From: Limnoperna fortunei
Taxonomy: Eukaryota; Mollusca; Bivalvia; Mytilida; Modiolidae
Assembly: GCA_944474755.1 (NCBI GenBank)
Contig: OX104112.1
Location: 55,347,176-55,411,175, forward strand
Length of the DNA stretch: 64,000 nucleotides
Reading direction: 5' to 3'
The notes beneath the pieces were generated by a model. That model did not search any database. It was not told where the DNA came from and worked only from the letters and a program-made list of their open reading frames with translations. Every line of letters starts with the position of its first letter. The stretch's first letter is position 1. Below, one piece after another: positions 1 to 11,818 of this stretch. Position numbers and translations under genes: made by a program.

Positions 1-429
1 AAAATCCGCACCATGTTATGAGACATTTATTCATGAATATTAAGACAACACTTAATAACATTTTGTAGAATCAAAAAACCTAAACCTGTTTAGTATAGTG
101 TAGTAGACAAACACCATTTGATTATAAGAATACTCACCCTCTAATCACGTTATCAGATACAGCAAGGTCAAAATAGTAATCACAAGTATACCTACAATGC
201 TTAATTGATATAAAAAATATATGCACAAAACGCAAGATAAAAACAATGAAGTCCCATAACAATACATGTTCTTTGCTAACTTGTATTCAACAAACGGTAG
301 AAAGACAAACACCAAAAAGACAACAACGTGTAGTCTATAGTCAGAGGATGTCATAACTAACAATAAGCCTCGTAAACTCTCGCGATGTTTAGAAAATATC
401 TATGTTTCGTTTATTTTACCTACGGCGAA

Positions 430-600
430 GCATGATATATGTTTTCCTTAGAAAGAAAATAGCAAAGAAAACCGACCGAACAACATTAGCCAAAGTCAAG
501 GGAAAGTTACAAATCCAGATATAGACAAACACAACACAAAAACCAAAAACATAAAACACAGAAAGAGAGTAACCCGAACCCAATAAAAACCATGGGTGCA
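430..600 (-). mobile_element. Penelope-like element 3' tail relic
   Basis: On the minus strand this block closely matches the 3' tail that follows the Penelope-like reverse transcriptase at 9785-10030. Shared landmarks are GGGTTCGGGTTACTCTC, TTCTGTGTTTTATG and TTGTTCGGTCGGTTTTC in the same order. No coding part of the element is attached, so it is a 5'-truncated insertion. The open frame antisense to it is a by-product of the repeat. Confidence 0.55.
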
Positions 601-759
601 CATAGGTTTCGTTATGAAAAGTTAGCTATGTGCCAAAAAAAGTTGATCGAACACATTACTTAAAATTCAATTAACATCGAAAAATATATAATCAGATTTG
701 TGGCTTAACTGTTGTTTAACACCACGTTCAGCAATTTTCAGCCCTATCATGTCGACTAG

Positions 760-897
760 TTTTTATTTGGGAGAAAGCTGGAGTACCGGTTAGGAAAACT
801 GGCGGCAGTGAGTCTCGAACCCGAAATCTCAGTGTTGACGGACCACGTGATCATAGGTAGACGAAGTACCTTAACCACTCGGCCACTGAGGCCCCGG
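760..897 (-). mobile_element. tRNA-derived SINE, head only
   Basis: The reverse complement carries a tRNA-like RNA polymerase III promoter: an A box (GTGGCCGAGTGGTTAAGG) and a B box (GGGTTCGAGAC) about 50 bp apart. Similar copies lie at 37.7, 47.9, 50.5 and 54.8 kb. The 3' tail of the family (GCTGAAAGTGGCGTTAAAC) is missing, so this copy is truncated. The head looks tRNA-Ser/Leu-like. The family may be one of the molluscan V-SINE-type elements, which is inference. Confidence 0.75.
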
Positions 898-2640
898 TTA
901 CAATCAAAAACGAAAAAAACACGGAAATGACAAACATATAAACATACTATACTGGCTTAAATGGCACATAGAACATTAAATGGCGTGGTTGAGGATATCA
1001 AACCGTTCTCATTTATTCTAAAACTTCAGCAAAATAGACATGAAGACAAATATCCCTCAGCAATAAAAAATCATAAACTAAGGTTTTCTAGAAGTTTTCA
1101 ATTTTATAAACAATTCATAATTGTTTCTGTTTTAGGATTAATTGTTAAATAGCTTGCTAATATTTTGAAATCTAAGGATTAAATTTAGATATGGTTGCTC
1201 AATGTTTTTGTCATTACCTCAACATTAATATTAGATAACCACAAAAGACTAAATATTTATGCGAAGCGTGTTTGAAAATCTAGTTGTGTCTAATATTTAA
1301 ATTTATTGCTCAATATTTTGATCCTGCAATTTTCTTTCAAAGTCTTTCTTGGCATTTTATTCTGTAAAACGTGCAAGAAGTGCATTATCGTGGTATATTA
1401 CAAAGTCACGAACCTGTCACGATCTTAGTTCTGAACTGCACTAAATTACGTATAATCTTATCTTAGTCGTAATTCTATGCACATTTCGACACGTTTTTAC
1501 CTTCACTTGGTCTGCATGTAGTACACATTTACATTGAAACGTATGACACAGTTTGTTTGTCTAATATACAGTAATAAAAAATAAGAAATAGAGAAGGATG
1601 ATAAAGAAATATATGTGATGTAGTAATGCAGGCATAGGTAAACGTGGAGGTAGTGGTCAATTAAGAGGGAAGTTTATACATGTATGAAAACAATTAAAGT
1701 TATTGACCGTAAGCAGGATGCATCTATTTTAGAGTTGAAATGTCATCAATGTAAGGAATGAAAATTTATACCAACGAAAGGATACGCTGAATGTGATTAA
1801 TACCATTGGGAATAATTATCCGCCAGCATTGGTATTTGAGTTATGGATTACAGATATTTGATGCGACGGACAACAATATTTATATACAGTCATGTATTTG
1901 ATGCAAAAAATTGATGATAAATATTAAATGTTCCAGAACGTTTTACGTATAATCAAACCTCTCAACTGCTAACTATAGTCCTTAGTTTGCTTAATTTAAA
2001 CAAACCCTACTAGCTTAGCAAGAACATACAAATAAAACTATTTAATAATTTCGGAAAACAACAAACAGGACGAACGTTTACTTGTTCGAATTGTGATCAA
2101 TTGCAGACTAAAATATGTTTCATTTTGCTTACATTAAAATCACTTTAATATACGAAAACAAAAAAAAGCTGAATTTAAATTGCTGAAAAAAGCTTGTTAT
2201 AAAAAAGGAAAAAAACTATTGTGAGGTGGAGAAAACTTATTCTATATAATACGCTGATATTTATGGTTTTTCAGAATTTTATATTTCTTGTAGCCATAGA
2301 TATGTGCCACGTTTACTACTATGTAAACCGCAAGAAAACTGGATTATAGAAACATGACCCAATTCTCTTTCCTGTTTTATGTATTGCACTGCGTTTATTT
2401 GTTTGTAAACTGCTTATATATCCTTACAAGTACAGATCCTAAATATTTCTTAGAAAGAAAACAAGTGTGATGCCTTATCCATAATTCCACGATAAATATT
2501 TCATTTAAATTACACGTTAAACTTTTTCATCGGGAATAATGGTTCTCTGTTGGTTCTGGTTATTAAGCTTGATAAATAAAATATTTATATCTGGACATAC
2601 TGAATAAAGAAATTTAATTGATAAATAAACTAACAAGGTC
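898..2640. other. no gene seen; contains a copy of the 40.5-kb flank
   Basis: AT-rich non-coding sequence. About 1430-1530 resembles 40510-40590 in the same orientation, sharing for example a TAAATTA.GTAT.. block, CTTATCTTAG and an ACACGTTTT.ACCTT.ACTT.GTCTG string. No convincing exon was found. Confidence 0.4.
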
Positions 2641-2649
2641 AAACAAAAG

Positions 2650-2790
2650 GCCAAGAATCAATACATAATGAATTATATACAAACTTACTATGTCGCTCCG
2701 AAGTTTTACAGAAACAGAGACATAATCGAACTCTTGTCGTATATGTAACTGGTTCAAGATATGTTAAGTATGTGAACATAAGCAGCTACA
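2650..2790 (-). promoter_or_regulatory. diverged copy of a candidate promoter/5' exon
   Basis: This stretch aligns with 44890-45000 in the same orientation. They share GGTTCAAGATATGTTA.GTAT and, on the minus strand, a GTAAGT splice-donor-like site at a matching place. In the 45-kb copy a TATATAA box precedes the shared block. If 45 kb is the 5' end of the Ly6-IgGFc gene, this would be the 5' end of a paralogue running off the left edge. That reading is inference; only the similarity is seen. Confidence 0.25.
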
Positions 2791-3009
2791 TGTATTTGTA
2801 TGCAAGTCATGTGATAACGGAAGATTTAGAAATGATTGACAATGAAAGCATCCGAAATATTATTTTCAAAGAACACATATACAGTGGTCGTACATGTCAA
2901 GTTCAAAGGTATATGGTAGGGGCCAATATCGACGGGACGATTAGAATTAATGAAAAAGGTTCCTGACTGACATAGGTTTACTTTTGCGAAGACTCAAAAA
3001 CTAAAACAT

Positions 3010-3440
3010 TTTAAATTTTTAAGATAGTTTTTTTGAAATATTTGTTCAATGGTAGAAAACATTTTGTATAGGATAGTAGAATGTAAAAATACAAAAGAGT
3101 ACATGACAGGGACCTTTAATAGCTAGATAGGAAATTTTATTATGTACTTTAAGATATTTTTTAAAATTAGTTAAATGTTAGAAAATATTGTAAAAAGGAT
3201 GGTAGAATGAAAAAAAACTAAACAGTACATGACATGGGATCTTTAATAGCTAGATAGGGAATTGTTTGTGTACTTTAAAGAGATCGAAAACGGCCATATT
3301 TTTTTACATTTTAAGGCACGTTAACTTCGCCTCTTTTGCAGATTTACTCATGAAGATACCAGTACAATGAATAAGGTAAAATGATTATCGGGTAGTATTA
3401 AACAGACCATGTCATGGGAGCTTATTTTATCTAGATTTTA
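3010..3440. repeat. degenerate tandem repeat, about 130 bp period
   Basis: Two clear units and a weaker third. Anchors are GTACATGACAGGGACCTTT...AGCTAGATAGG near 3100, GTACATGACATGGGATCTTT...AGCTAGATAGG near 3227 and CCATGTCATGGGAGCTT near 3405. Each unit also carries a TTAGAAAA/GGATRGTAGAATG stretch. No coding sense. Confidence 0.6.
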
Positions 3441-4757
3441 CACTGTAAGTATTTGAATATGTAACGTTGAATAATTATAAGTGCATAAATTATCAAGGCA
3501 AAAAAGGGTGACATTTGTTATGGTGTTTGAAGATCAACAACTGTAATTTATATCATTTGCACAAAACAGTCAGCCTCATTTACGCTTAAAAACGAACGTT
3601 TTACATTTTAAATTAATAAAGTATGTTGAAAATGGTCTTTTGTTTATTTGTGTTTATTGTTTGTAAAAAATAACATTTTTATAAATAATGCCCTTAGTGC
3701 AATATTTCTGTTATAATAGTTAGCAGTTATTATTATTTATTATTAATATTTAAATGCTAATGTAAACAGCAATATATCGTAAATCAGCTTTTTCATAGTA
3801 AAACAAATATTACAAGATATTGCCACAAAACCGAAACTTAAAGTCACAGGTCTGTGATACGGTTTTTTCCTGAAAAATGAAAACTGCTGACCACATTTTA
3901 TCCAGCTTATGCTCTTTTTGTAGATCCAAAAATGTGCAAATTGAATTACGATTTTCCATATTTAAATTTGACCTAAATTGGAACGGAAGTGTACGTTGGA
4001 ACCATTTGATTGGTGTTTATGAGAAATCATTCGGGTATTGTTGTCTGCAGTTTGCCAAATTCTCGTAGTTTGTCCGAATACCATTGAAAGTCGCGAAAGG
4101 AGACAAACTTTTGTATACAACGCAAGGGACCATTAGGAATACAAATGGCTTACTTACTATTATAATTAACCTGGCAAAAGTCAAGGAAGATTTGTGGTAC
4201 ATAAACAAAAAAGTATAATATTAAATATGGACAGGTTATCGTTGAAAAAATTTTTTTTATTGAATGTTAGTAATACTAAGGTACAATATGTCACAATAAA
4301 AAGATGCAAGCAAAACCATAGCGCGTGGAAGGCGTGACTTTTATAGTAGTATATTGCATGCCAAAAGTATATTCACGATTTTTGCGTTATGGATATCAAC
4401 ATTTTTGGTATATATCCTTATTTTTTAATAACGTTTTACCTTTTTAATCTGGTTTATTTCCCACAAAATCAGAATGTTATTTTAAAAATGATTTTACAAA
4501 ATATTTCACGTACATGTAAGCAATCTCAAAGGAACAAAAAAATTAAAAAGCACACAAACAAATCAGCAAAACTGGATTGATAACTTAGAAAAGTTAATTA
4601 GAAAATACGTAGTCTTAATAAAAACGATGTGGAAATTACAAGGCCATAGTGTGACCACAACAAAACTCATTAACACAAAGAGAATAAATCTACATGAAAA
4701 AAACAAGATTTTAATTCGCAAAATGAAAAAGAGTGCGCACACCCTCATTACGATATA
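3441..4757. other. no gene seen
   Basis: AT-rich sequence with short open frames only. The last few hundred bases may be decayed upstream sequence of the LINE fragment that follows, but no reverse transcriptase motif could be recognised. Confidence 0.35.
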
Positions 4758-5261
4758 GTGAATGATACATCTATTTCAACCAAGACTGTTATGCGACAAG
4801 TTAAAGAACGTTTAGATGTTATTGATAACAATGATTTCATTAGAGATATGCACGATGACAATAACAATCCAAATGTAAATAAACTACAAACTTATCGATC
4901 ATATAAAACTGGGGTAAAAACAGAACAGTATCTCAAACTCCAAATTCCAAGGAATGTACGTCGAACTGTTGCCCTGTTCCGAAGCGGATCTCTGCCGTTG
5001 GCGATTGAAACAGGACGATATGCCCGGCCGCGTATACCAGTTGAGCAGAATGTAGAAACCGAAAAACATTTCCTGATGACGTGCCCTTTATACGATGATT
5101 TCCGATACGAACTGTTCACAAAAGCCAGACACTCGATTATTGACTTTGATTTTCTTGATATGCACAGTAAATTTTCTCAGATAATCTCATGTGATGAAAT
5201 TCAACCTTCACTTTCATATCTTATTTTTAACTCATTCCAGAGGCGAAAATTGTTTATTTAA
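4758..5261 (+). pseudogene. C-terminal fragment of a LINE ORF2-like protein
   Basis: The 167-residue frame resembles the region after the reverse transcriptase in molluscan LINE polyproteins. That family ends with an 'LARFRxGxxxLxIExGRY' stretch followed by a cysteine pair and a 'VExExHFLxxCPLY' motif. Here VALFRSGSLPLAIETGRY and VETEKHFLMTCPLYDDFRYE are visible. The CxxC pair expected between them is absent (only about seven residues separate the two blocks), so the zinc-knuckle-like motif is incomplete. There is no reverse transcriptase or endonuclease upstream. The start codon is simply the first ATG in the frame. This is a 5'-truncated, non-functional copy. Confidence 0.6.
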
Positions 5262-5700
5262 AACAAAGTTATATTTTTATACCATTCAAAAAAGAAGATT
5301 TGAAAATATTAATCCCATGTATTGGCTCAAAACGCATTTATTTTAATGGTTTTCGAAATTTAAATATAACACATTTTGTACATGTATTGCATATTTAACT
5401 TTTTTAAACATTTTTAAATATGGCGAAAATGTATGTTTTAATAGATAATTATTTTTAATTTAAGTCGTAGGCACATTTTACAGTGAAGTCGTGATCAATT
5501 ATAGTATATATTTTAATTTTTATGGTTTTAGTGAAGTCTTTACATAAGTGTCTCATAAGTCTTCATAAGGCTTGATATTTGATCTTTTTAATTATGTTGT
5601 TAATGTAATTGCACAAATATGTTTGATCGAATATGTGACACTCTAATAAAATATTTATTTATTTATTATTTATTTATTATTATTTTAATTCTAATTTTTT
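5262..5700 (+). mobile_element. LINE 3' UTR and simple-repeat tail
   Basis: AT-rich sequence directly after the LINE ORF fragment, ending in AATAAAATATTTATTTATTT and further TTTA/TTA repeats at about 5645-5690. That is the usual way such LINE insertions terminate. The 3' boundary is approximate. Confidence 0.5.
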
Positions 5701-7019
5701 TTTTCAAGTAGTAGATAGCGTTAGTTGGATTTGGTTTAACGTTTATGGATTTGGAGGAAAACATACTCTACAATATCTTAATCATTGGAATTTAAATATT
5801 GTCTTCAGTTTGAGCACCTTAGACACCATGTCCATCTGGCGTAGTAAATTCCATTAATCTTGGTATCTTAAATTTTTGTACAAAATGTATAACATAAACT
5901 GTTTATCGTCAACGGAAACCATTGGCTCACCCGTACGTTTGAAGTTTGTAAACATTTTTCTATAAAGCTATTTTCAGTACGATTGCGTATTTACGCAATA
6001 AATTTTGCTTCATTATAAAGAATTGGGTTACATAGTAAAATTGTTTTATCTTCATGAAGTTTGGTTTAAAAATATATTAATTGTTAGAAACAAATAAAAA
6101 TGAATCGGATACAATTTTCCTGCTAATAACACCTTCTACATTACGTAAAACAAATAGAATTAAACTAACAATATACAAACAAAAAATTGCAATGTGGAGA
6201 ATCAGGACAGTAAATAAATATGTTTGTTGATTAATAAACATTATCGGAGTGCCACCAAGCATGCCTATCTCATCTGCATAAGCAAACAGAATAAACAGAA
6301 ATTATACTTATACTATTGAACAAGAAAAACCGGCATATGTTTTTCATATGTTTCCGTTTGTAGTCCGCTCTATGAATAGACCAATAGACACAATTGATAG
6401 TTTATGCATAATAGCTCATGTTAAGAAAATTTATCGACATTCATCCAAAAACATGTGTCTAAAACAATGAGTGCACATCTAGCAAGAGGCCGTTAATTGC
6501 ATCTTGCATAAATTTACCTCATTTTTGTAATGATGATTGTTTACGTTTCATTCATGTTTGCACGACCTCTAGTAGACATTTTTTGACCTAGTACCGCTTA
6601 AGAATTATTTGATGCAAACTTTTTACCCGTTTTACCTCATGCGCTCAACTATAGTTTGATTATAGCAGATTTAAGTTAATCAATTACTTTTCAGCTAATC
6701 TGACTCTTATTATTATTCACTGCTTAAGATCACTGAAACTTTGCTGAAAGAATCATTTAATCTAATAGACCTTATTACATGTATGGCATTTGTATGTAAT
6801 AAGGACCAAATAATGCAAACTAGCGAATTTTCATCTCTCAAGTAAATGATAAATAAATAAGTAGTATTTTTTACTTTTTAAAGCTGTCACTATTTCTTAC
6901 AATTCAAACAAAAAAAATATTGAAAATGTTTTTGCTAAATATGATGAAATTAGAGAGATTTAAATACTATTCTCACAAACATTGAAAAAGAAAATATCTA
7001 TAACACTGATTTACATGCA
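5701..7019. other. non-coding; paired with 10.5-11.2 kb
   Basis: No gene seen. Two stretches match downstream sequence in the same order: about 5925-5985 with 10545-10605 (TTTTTCTATAAAG against GTTTTCTATAAAG) and 6490-6525 with 11080-11115 (TGCATCTTGCATAAAT against TGCATCTTGCATTAAT). This marks an old tandem duplication that also contains the LRP-like exons. Confidence 0.4.
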
Positions 7020-7239
7020 CATAGTTGTCATGACACGTCCGGTTTCCTTTCATATCTACACAGTATACACTCCCGTTCTGGACTGAGTAGCAAATATTTT
7101 TATCTGCATTGTAACCTTGTTTATCGGTAATTTGTGTTATTTTCCTTTGCTGTGTGCCAATTGCGTGTAGCGTACTAGCAGGGATACAAAAATGTCAGGC
7201 AGTTCATTTCCAGGCATGCGTGACTGCAGGGTGAGGAAT
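7020..7239 (-). pseudogene. LDL-receptor-related EGF + YWTD-like exon, frameshifted
   Basis: On the minus strand a 3' splice site (TTATTTTTAG at 7240) precedes SSPCSHACLEMN, which resembles the EGF-like module of LDL-receptor-related proteins (CSHxCL). After one frameshift in a T run near 7185, the frame continues with KITQITDKQGYNADKN and then CYSVQNGSVYCVDMKGN. That resembles one blade of a YWTD beta-propeller, and EGF followed by propeller is the normal LRP order. A GTAAAT donor-like site follows near 7025. A related exon lies at 11225-11350 on the same strand. The family call rests on motifs alone. The frameshift could be decay or a sequence error; I favour a relic because no other exons of a complete receptor were found. 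Confidence 0.45.
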
Positions 7240-8429
7240 CTAAAAATAATTATGTCACAGTTACAGAATGTTCAAAAATTTAACATATCAAGATGAAATA
7301 AAACACGATCTAAACCCCTCCCTCCAATGAAAACGAACAAACAAACAAACAAAACATCAAATATGACATATTTTCCTAGAAATATAGCTTTCTCGCCCTC
7401 ATAGCACTTGCATTATATACGTCTGCATGTATAATGGACCCCCTACAGCGCCATGTTGTTTTTATTAACGGTTTAAAAAATGAGATGCAATATTCTCTGC
7501 TCTCCGTTCTCGACCACCAGAGCTGCGTTTTCGCAGCTACCTTCCGTTAACACTCATACACTTTAAATAATCTGAACAAAACTCTTCAAATAGCACAAAC
7601 GTCAACATTCAACGGCAATGTGACAAATCCCGAATTCCTCTTCATTCACCAGAAGAACTTGCGAATAACCTCGCCATGTTTTGGTTAATTCGACAAAACG
7701 CAAAAATGTAATAGGACCATTACGGCAGTAAAATTCGGACTACACAAGAACCTTCAACACATCACATACTGTCTGTACATTAATGCATTGTAATTAAAAT
7801 TGGATCGAAATAAATGATGTGTAAATCGTATTTCCCCTAGCCACTGCAAAGTACTGAAAATTAAAAATAGCACAGCACCAAACAGTTACCAGAAATGATA
7901 ACGATATAAAATTCTAAATATAGAAAACAATAAAAAGTGAATCTGACACTCCATTGGAAAATCGGTCAGAAACGTTGGCAACATAAATTTGAAATAATAC
8001 GGTTCATCAAAGAGAAAAATATTAAAAACACAAAATTTGACAGCCCATATTATAATTAAGAGTAAAATTAAAGATTCTCATTCACAAACTATTACATAAA
8101 CGATTAAAATGACTTACTTTTTAACCTTACAATGAAATAAACGTCCACTCATTACGCCACATTCCGGTTGAATGACGTAGCTCGCCGTTTTTCACAGATC
8201 ATTTCGCGAAATAATCCCTTTGAAATTGTTTTGAATAACAGATTGATTCTGTATTTTTTGCAAACTTGTGCATGGCTTTTATCAAGATATATTCTAGGTT
8301 CTAAATTACCGATAAACAAAATATAAATCAATTGGTTTTATGCATTGGCTTTCTCACGGTGAAATCCTAGGTTCGCACTAACGGCTCACTCATTAAGTTT
8401 TTAATGAGGAAACATTAAAATACGTCGCA
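7240..8429. other. no gene seen
   Basis: Ordinary AT-rich sequence with no recognised exon, RNA gene or repeat boundary. Confidence 0.3.
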
Positions 8430-9744
8430 ATGTTGCAAACAATATCATATTTGTCTTTTGTTTGGCCATCAATCCGTATTTTTGATAGGCCGCCTTATTA
8501 AAAATGGGTATTTGGAGTGCTTTTTGATGGCCAATGTATTTCATATCAACTATTATCAAAATTTTAGTCTGGCTTCTGCTCATAAAAGAAAGTAAATTGT
8601 ATGACCATTTTTTCTCATTTATTTGAACCTAGGTAAACTCGTATCACTGATTGTATTGGATTCCTAAACTTCACAAAAATCCATACAAACAGCGTTTCAT
8701 AGCAGGATCGTCTAAATGTACTACCAAAACACTATCGCAACTCCTGACCACTATTTTAACAACAGTAAAAACGGGACTTCAAAAATACAGTGACATTTGC
8801 TACTCCAGAAGTAGAATAAATGAAATGTGGATATTAAAAAATTCAAAAGACCTGATAGACATCTTGAGGTCTGGATATCTTTACCATTGTAACAGCATTA
8901 AAAAATTTGATTTTTCGACACTCTATACGTCCATCCCTCATACGCAGCTTAAAACCAGGCTAAAAGATCTTATAAAACGCGGCTTTTTCATGAAAAACGG
9001 AAAGAGACAATATAAATACCTGGTAATTAGTCATGACAGATCTTACTTCGTCATCAATTACTCCAAAGCTAATACTAAATATACTGAAGACCAAATCTGT
9101 CACATGTTAGATTTTCTAATTGACAACATATTCGTCATGTTTGGAGGACATGTTTTTCAACAGACTGTTGGTATTCCAATGGGTACTAATTGTGATCCTC
9201 TCCTCGCCGACCTGTTTTTGTACTCCTATGAGGCTGAGTTCCTAGAAGGCCTACTGAAGAAGAAAGAAAAGACTCTGGCCCAGACCTTTAATTTCACATT
9301 CCGCTATATTGATGATTTTTTGTCTCTCAACAATGCTAAATTTGGTGACTTTTTACATTCAATTTACCCTAGCGAGCTTGAAATTAAAGACACCACCAAT
9401 ACACTAAAATCGACTCAGGAAAACTACAAACTAGGCTCTACGACAAGCGTGATGACTTAAACTTTCTAATTGCCAACTTCCCGTTCATCGACAGCAACAT
9501 TCCAGCAGCTCCAGCGTATGGTGTGTACATTTCACAACTTTTACGTTATTCTAGATCCTGCGATCGTTATTCAGATTTTCTAGACCGATCACTGCTGTTG
9601 ACTGCTAAACTACTCAAACAAGGGTTTGTTGTACCTAGGTTGATGTTATCTCCCCAGAAGGTCTGTGGTCGGCACCACGACTTAATTGATCGTTACGGGA
9701 AATCAGTGTCTGAAATACGATCTGACATTTTCGCTGAGTCATAG
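8430..9744 (+). pseudogene. Penelope-like element reverse transcriptase, broken
   Basis: The central frame (8651-9460, 269 residues) is a Penelope-like reverse transcriptase. It has YWIPKLHKNPYKQRFIAG near the N-terminus, the A motif FDFSTLYTSIPH, the B region GIPMGTNCDPLLADLFLYSYE and the catalytic FRYIDDFL. A weak upstream trace near 8430-8455 (ANNIIFV in one frame) sits at the spacing expected for the family. A frameshift with loss of some residues near 9415-9425 moves the reading frame. The thumb-like continuation (PAAPAYGVYISQLLRYSRSC) then runs to a stop at 9744. The usual C-terminal GIY-YIG endonuclease is absent and the first ATG is arbitrary. This is a dead copy lying between the two LRP-like relics. 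Confidence 0.85.
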
Positions 9745-9784
9745 GTAGTGTTTCCTATTCCTGGATTTGACTTTTACCTAGACA

Positions 9785-10030
9785 AGACAATGAGTAACCC
9801 GACGGGTGTCTAATTAGAGGCAGGCACTGCTTACAAGTCCGGAGCACCTGAGTGCACCCATTGTTTTTATTGGGTTCGGGTTACTCTCTTTCTGTGTTTT
9901 ATGTTTTTGATTTTTGTGTTGTGTTTGTCTACATCCGGATTTGTAACTGTCCCTTGGTTTTTTGCTCTTGTTGTTCGGTCGGTTTTCTTTGCTACTTTCT
10001 ATAAACCTTGAAGTGGCGCCATGAATGCTA
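9785..10030 (+). mobile_element. Penelope-like element 3' tail
   Basis: Non-coding tail after the reverse transcriptase, beginning near GAGTAACCCGACGGGTGTC and including GGGTTCGGGTTACTCTC and TTGTTCGGTCGGTTTTC. Related tails occur at 430-600 (minus) and 26198-26545 (plus). The antisense frame across it (9814-10080) is spurious. Confidence 0.6.
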
Positions 10031-11224
10031 TGGATTTTTACGGGATACCCCGCATTATTTACGCTAAAAAAAGATACCACTCAGATGTTTTTTTAAAACA
10101 ATAAAGTTATTCTTCAATGTTGCGAAGTTTTAAAAATAATGTAAAAAAAAAATCATAGTTTTAAGAAGTAATTGATTTTTTTTTAAATAAATTTAAATCA
10201 AGCTACTACACACAAGTAAACTATGATGATAAATCTTTTTTATTTACCTGACTGCAGTCTGAAAACTTGTCTGTGAATATTTCTCCTTGTTATCATTATT
10301 AATAAAATCTCGTGATACAGTGTCAAGTTTAACTGATAGTATAAATTATCGTATAAACAATTAAATTGTCAATATTTATGAATTTCAAATAAAAGGGGGT
10401 TCTTGGTAAATGAGGATTCCACACTAAGTAAATGCATGTTTTGTCATTTGCGATATGCATGTATCTTCTTGGTTACTTAATTTAATTTTATTATTATTTT
10501 AAAAAAAAAAACAACAGGATTTATATATTTGTCTTCATTTGAAACACTGGTGCAACCGTAGGTGTGACGTGTTCATTTAAAGATGACAAAAATAGTTTTC
10601 TATAAAGGGACTTCGACCATGGTGTGAAAAATTTGCTTTATTGCAATATATGTATATAACTGCTTATTTCAAAGAATCTAGTTACCTACAAAGATATTCT
10701 GTAGTCAAAAACAACTGAGAAAGAAGACGTTACAATTTTCAAAGTAAAATATTTGTGCATTACATAAAGCAAATGACTTAAAATTGGTTATGTACATTCA
10801 AATTACATTTCGTTTGACAAATACAGATAATGAAAAAAGGTTTTCGGGATATTTAAGATGGACGAGTTTAATGAAGCACTCGTATATGTCAATAGGGTAA
10901 ACTGGAATGAGATCATACATGCTTATTCTAATGTGTCTTTTTCCTAAAAAATGTTAAAAACTATACATACATTTAAATTCGTTTTAATAATAATGCATCA
11001 CGAGAGATTCCCTCTCACTATTCCATGTCCTTCAAATAAACATTGTTTAAAACAATAACTGCAAATTTTGGAAAGACATTAGTTGCATCTTGCATTAATG
11101 TTTACTCATATTTAAATGGATGTTTTGCTTAACATACGAATTGATATGAAATGCTATACAGCTATAAGCTCAATACAGAATGATCAATGAGTTAATATAA
11201 TTTAATGTTTAATAAAAGGATTGT
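10031..11224. other. non-coding; second copy of the 5.9-6.6 kb flank
   Basis: No gene seen. It carries the duplicated blocks noted for 5701-7019 in the same order, leading to the second LRP-like exon. Confidence 0.35.
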
Positions 11225-11350
11225 TAAGCATATCTTCCATATCTAAAACGTATACACTTCCGTTGTAGACTGAGTAGTACATCTTGTCTTTCTGTGTTGT
11301 AGCCCTGTGCGTATCCCATGCATGGTTTATTACACCTGATATACTTGTTA
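11225..11350 (-). pseudogene. second LRP-like YWTD exon fragment
   Basis: The minus strand reads GVINHAWDTHRATTQKDK followed by MYYSVYNGSVYVLDMEDML. This parallels the 7-kb exon (CYSVQNGSVYCVDMKGN), and the DNA of the two is clearly similar (CATATCTA...GTATACACT.CCGTT...GACTGAGTAG). It resembles a YWTD propeller blade of LDL-receptor-related proteins. No EGF module or clean splice sites are visible, so it is a partial exon or relic. It is paralogous to the 7.1-kb exon, or another exon of the same ancestral gene. Confidence 0.4.
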
Positions 11351-11767
11351 GGTAACATTAAACAGCTCGCTAAATATACAGCTTCAAGTATAGATTGACT
11401 CTTAGGTAGAGTGGTAATTCAGCTTGACGCTGGAACTGTAGATGTATCATCCGTTCTTCAACAAATGCGACTACTGCTGCTTTAGATGTAATTTGGAATT
11501 CTTCTTAACAGTCGAAGGCTTCCGTTAATGAGTCAAAATTCCAACTTATAAACTAAGATGATGAAAATTGCTTAGTAAAAATTTGATTCCATTCATTTCG
11601 ATCACAAGAGTTCTTAGAATATTCCAAATTTAAAGAAAAAACCTCAAAATTTGAGGAAATTGTTTCATGTTTTGTAAATTATTTTAAATTCTAAATGAAT
11701 TTGTGTTCAAAATTGTCTTTGATAATGTTTATTTAGCAAACACTACACGTGCATTAAAATAAAAAAG

Positions 11768-11818
<51 letters not shown>

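Noticed and set aside
145..363. 72-residue hydrophobic minus-strand frame resembling a signal peptide or membrane protein
   Set aside because: No family, no splice partner and adjacent to a Penelope tail; AT-rich DNA gives such frames often.
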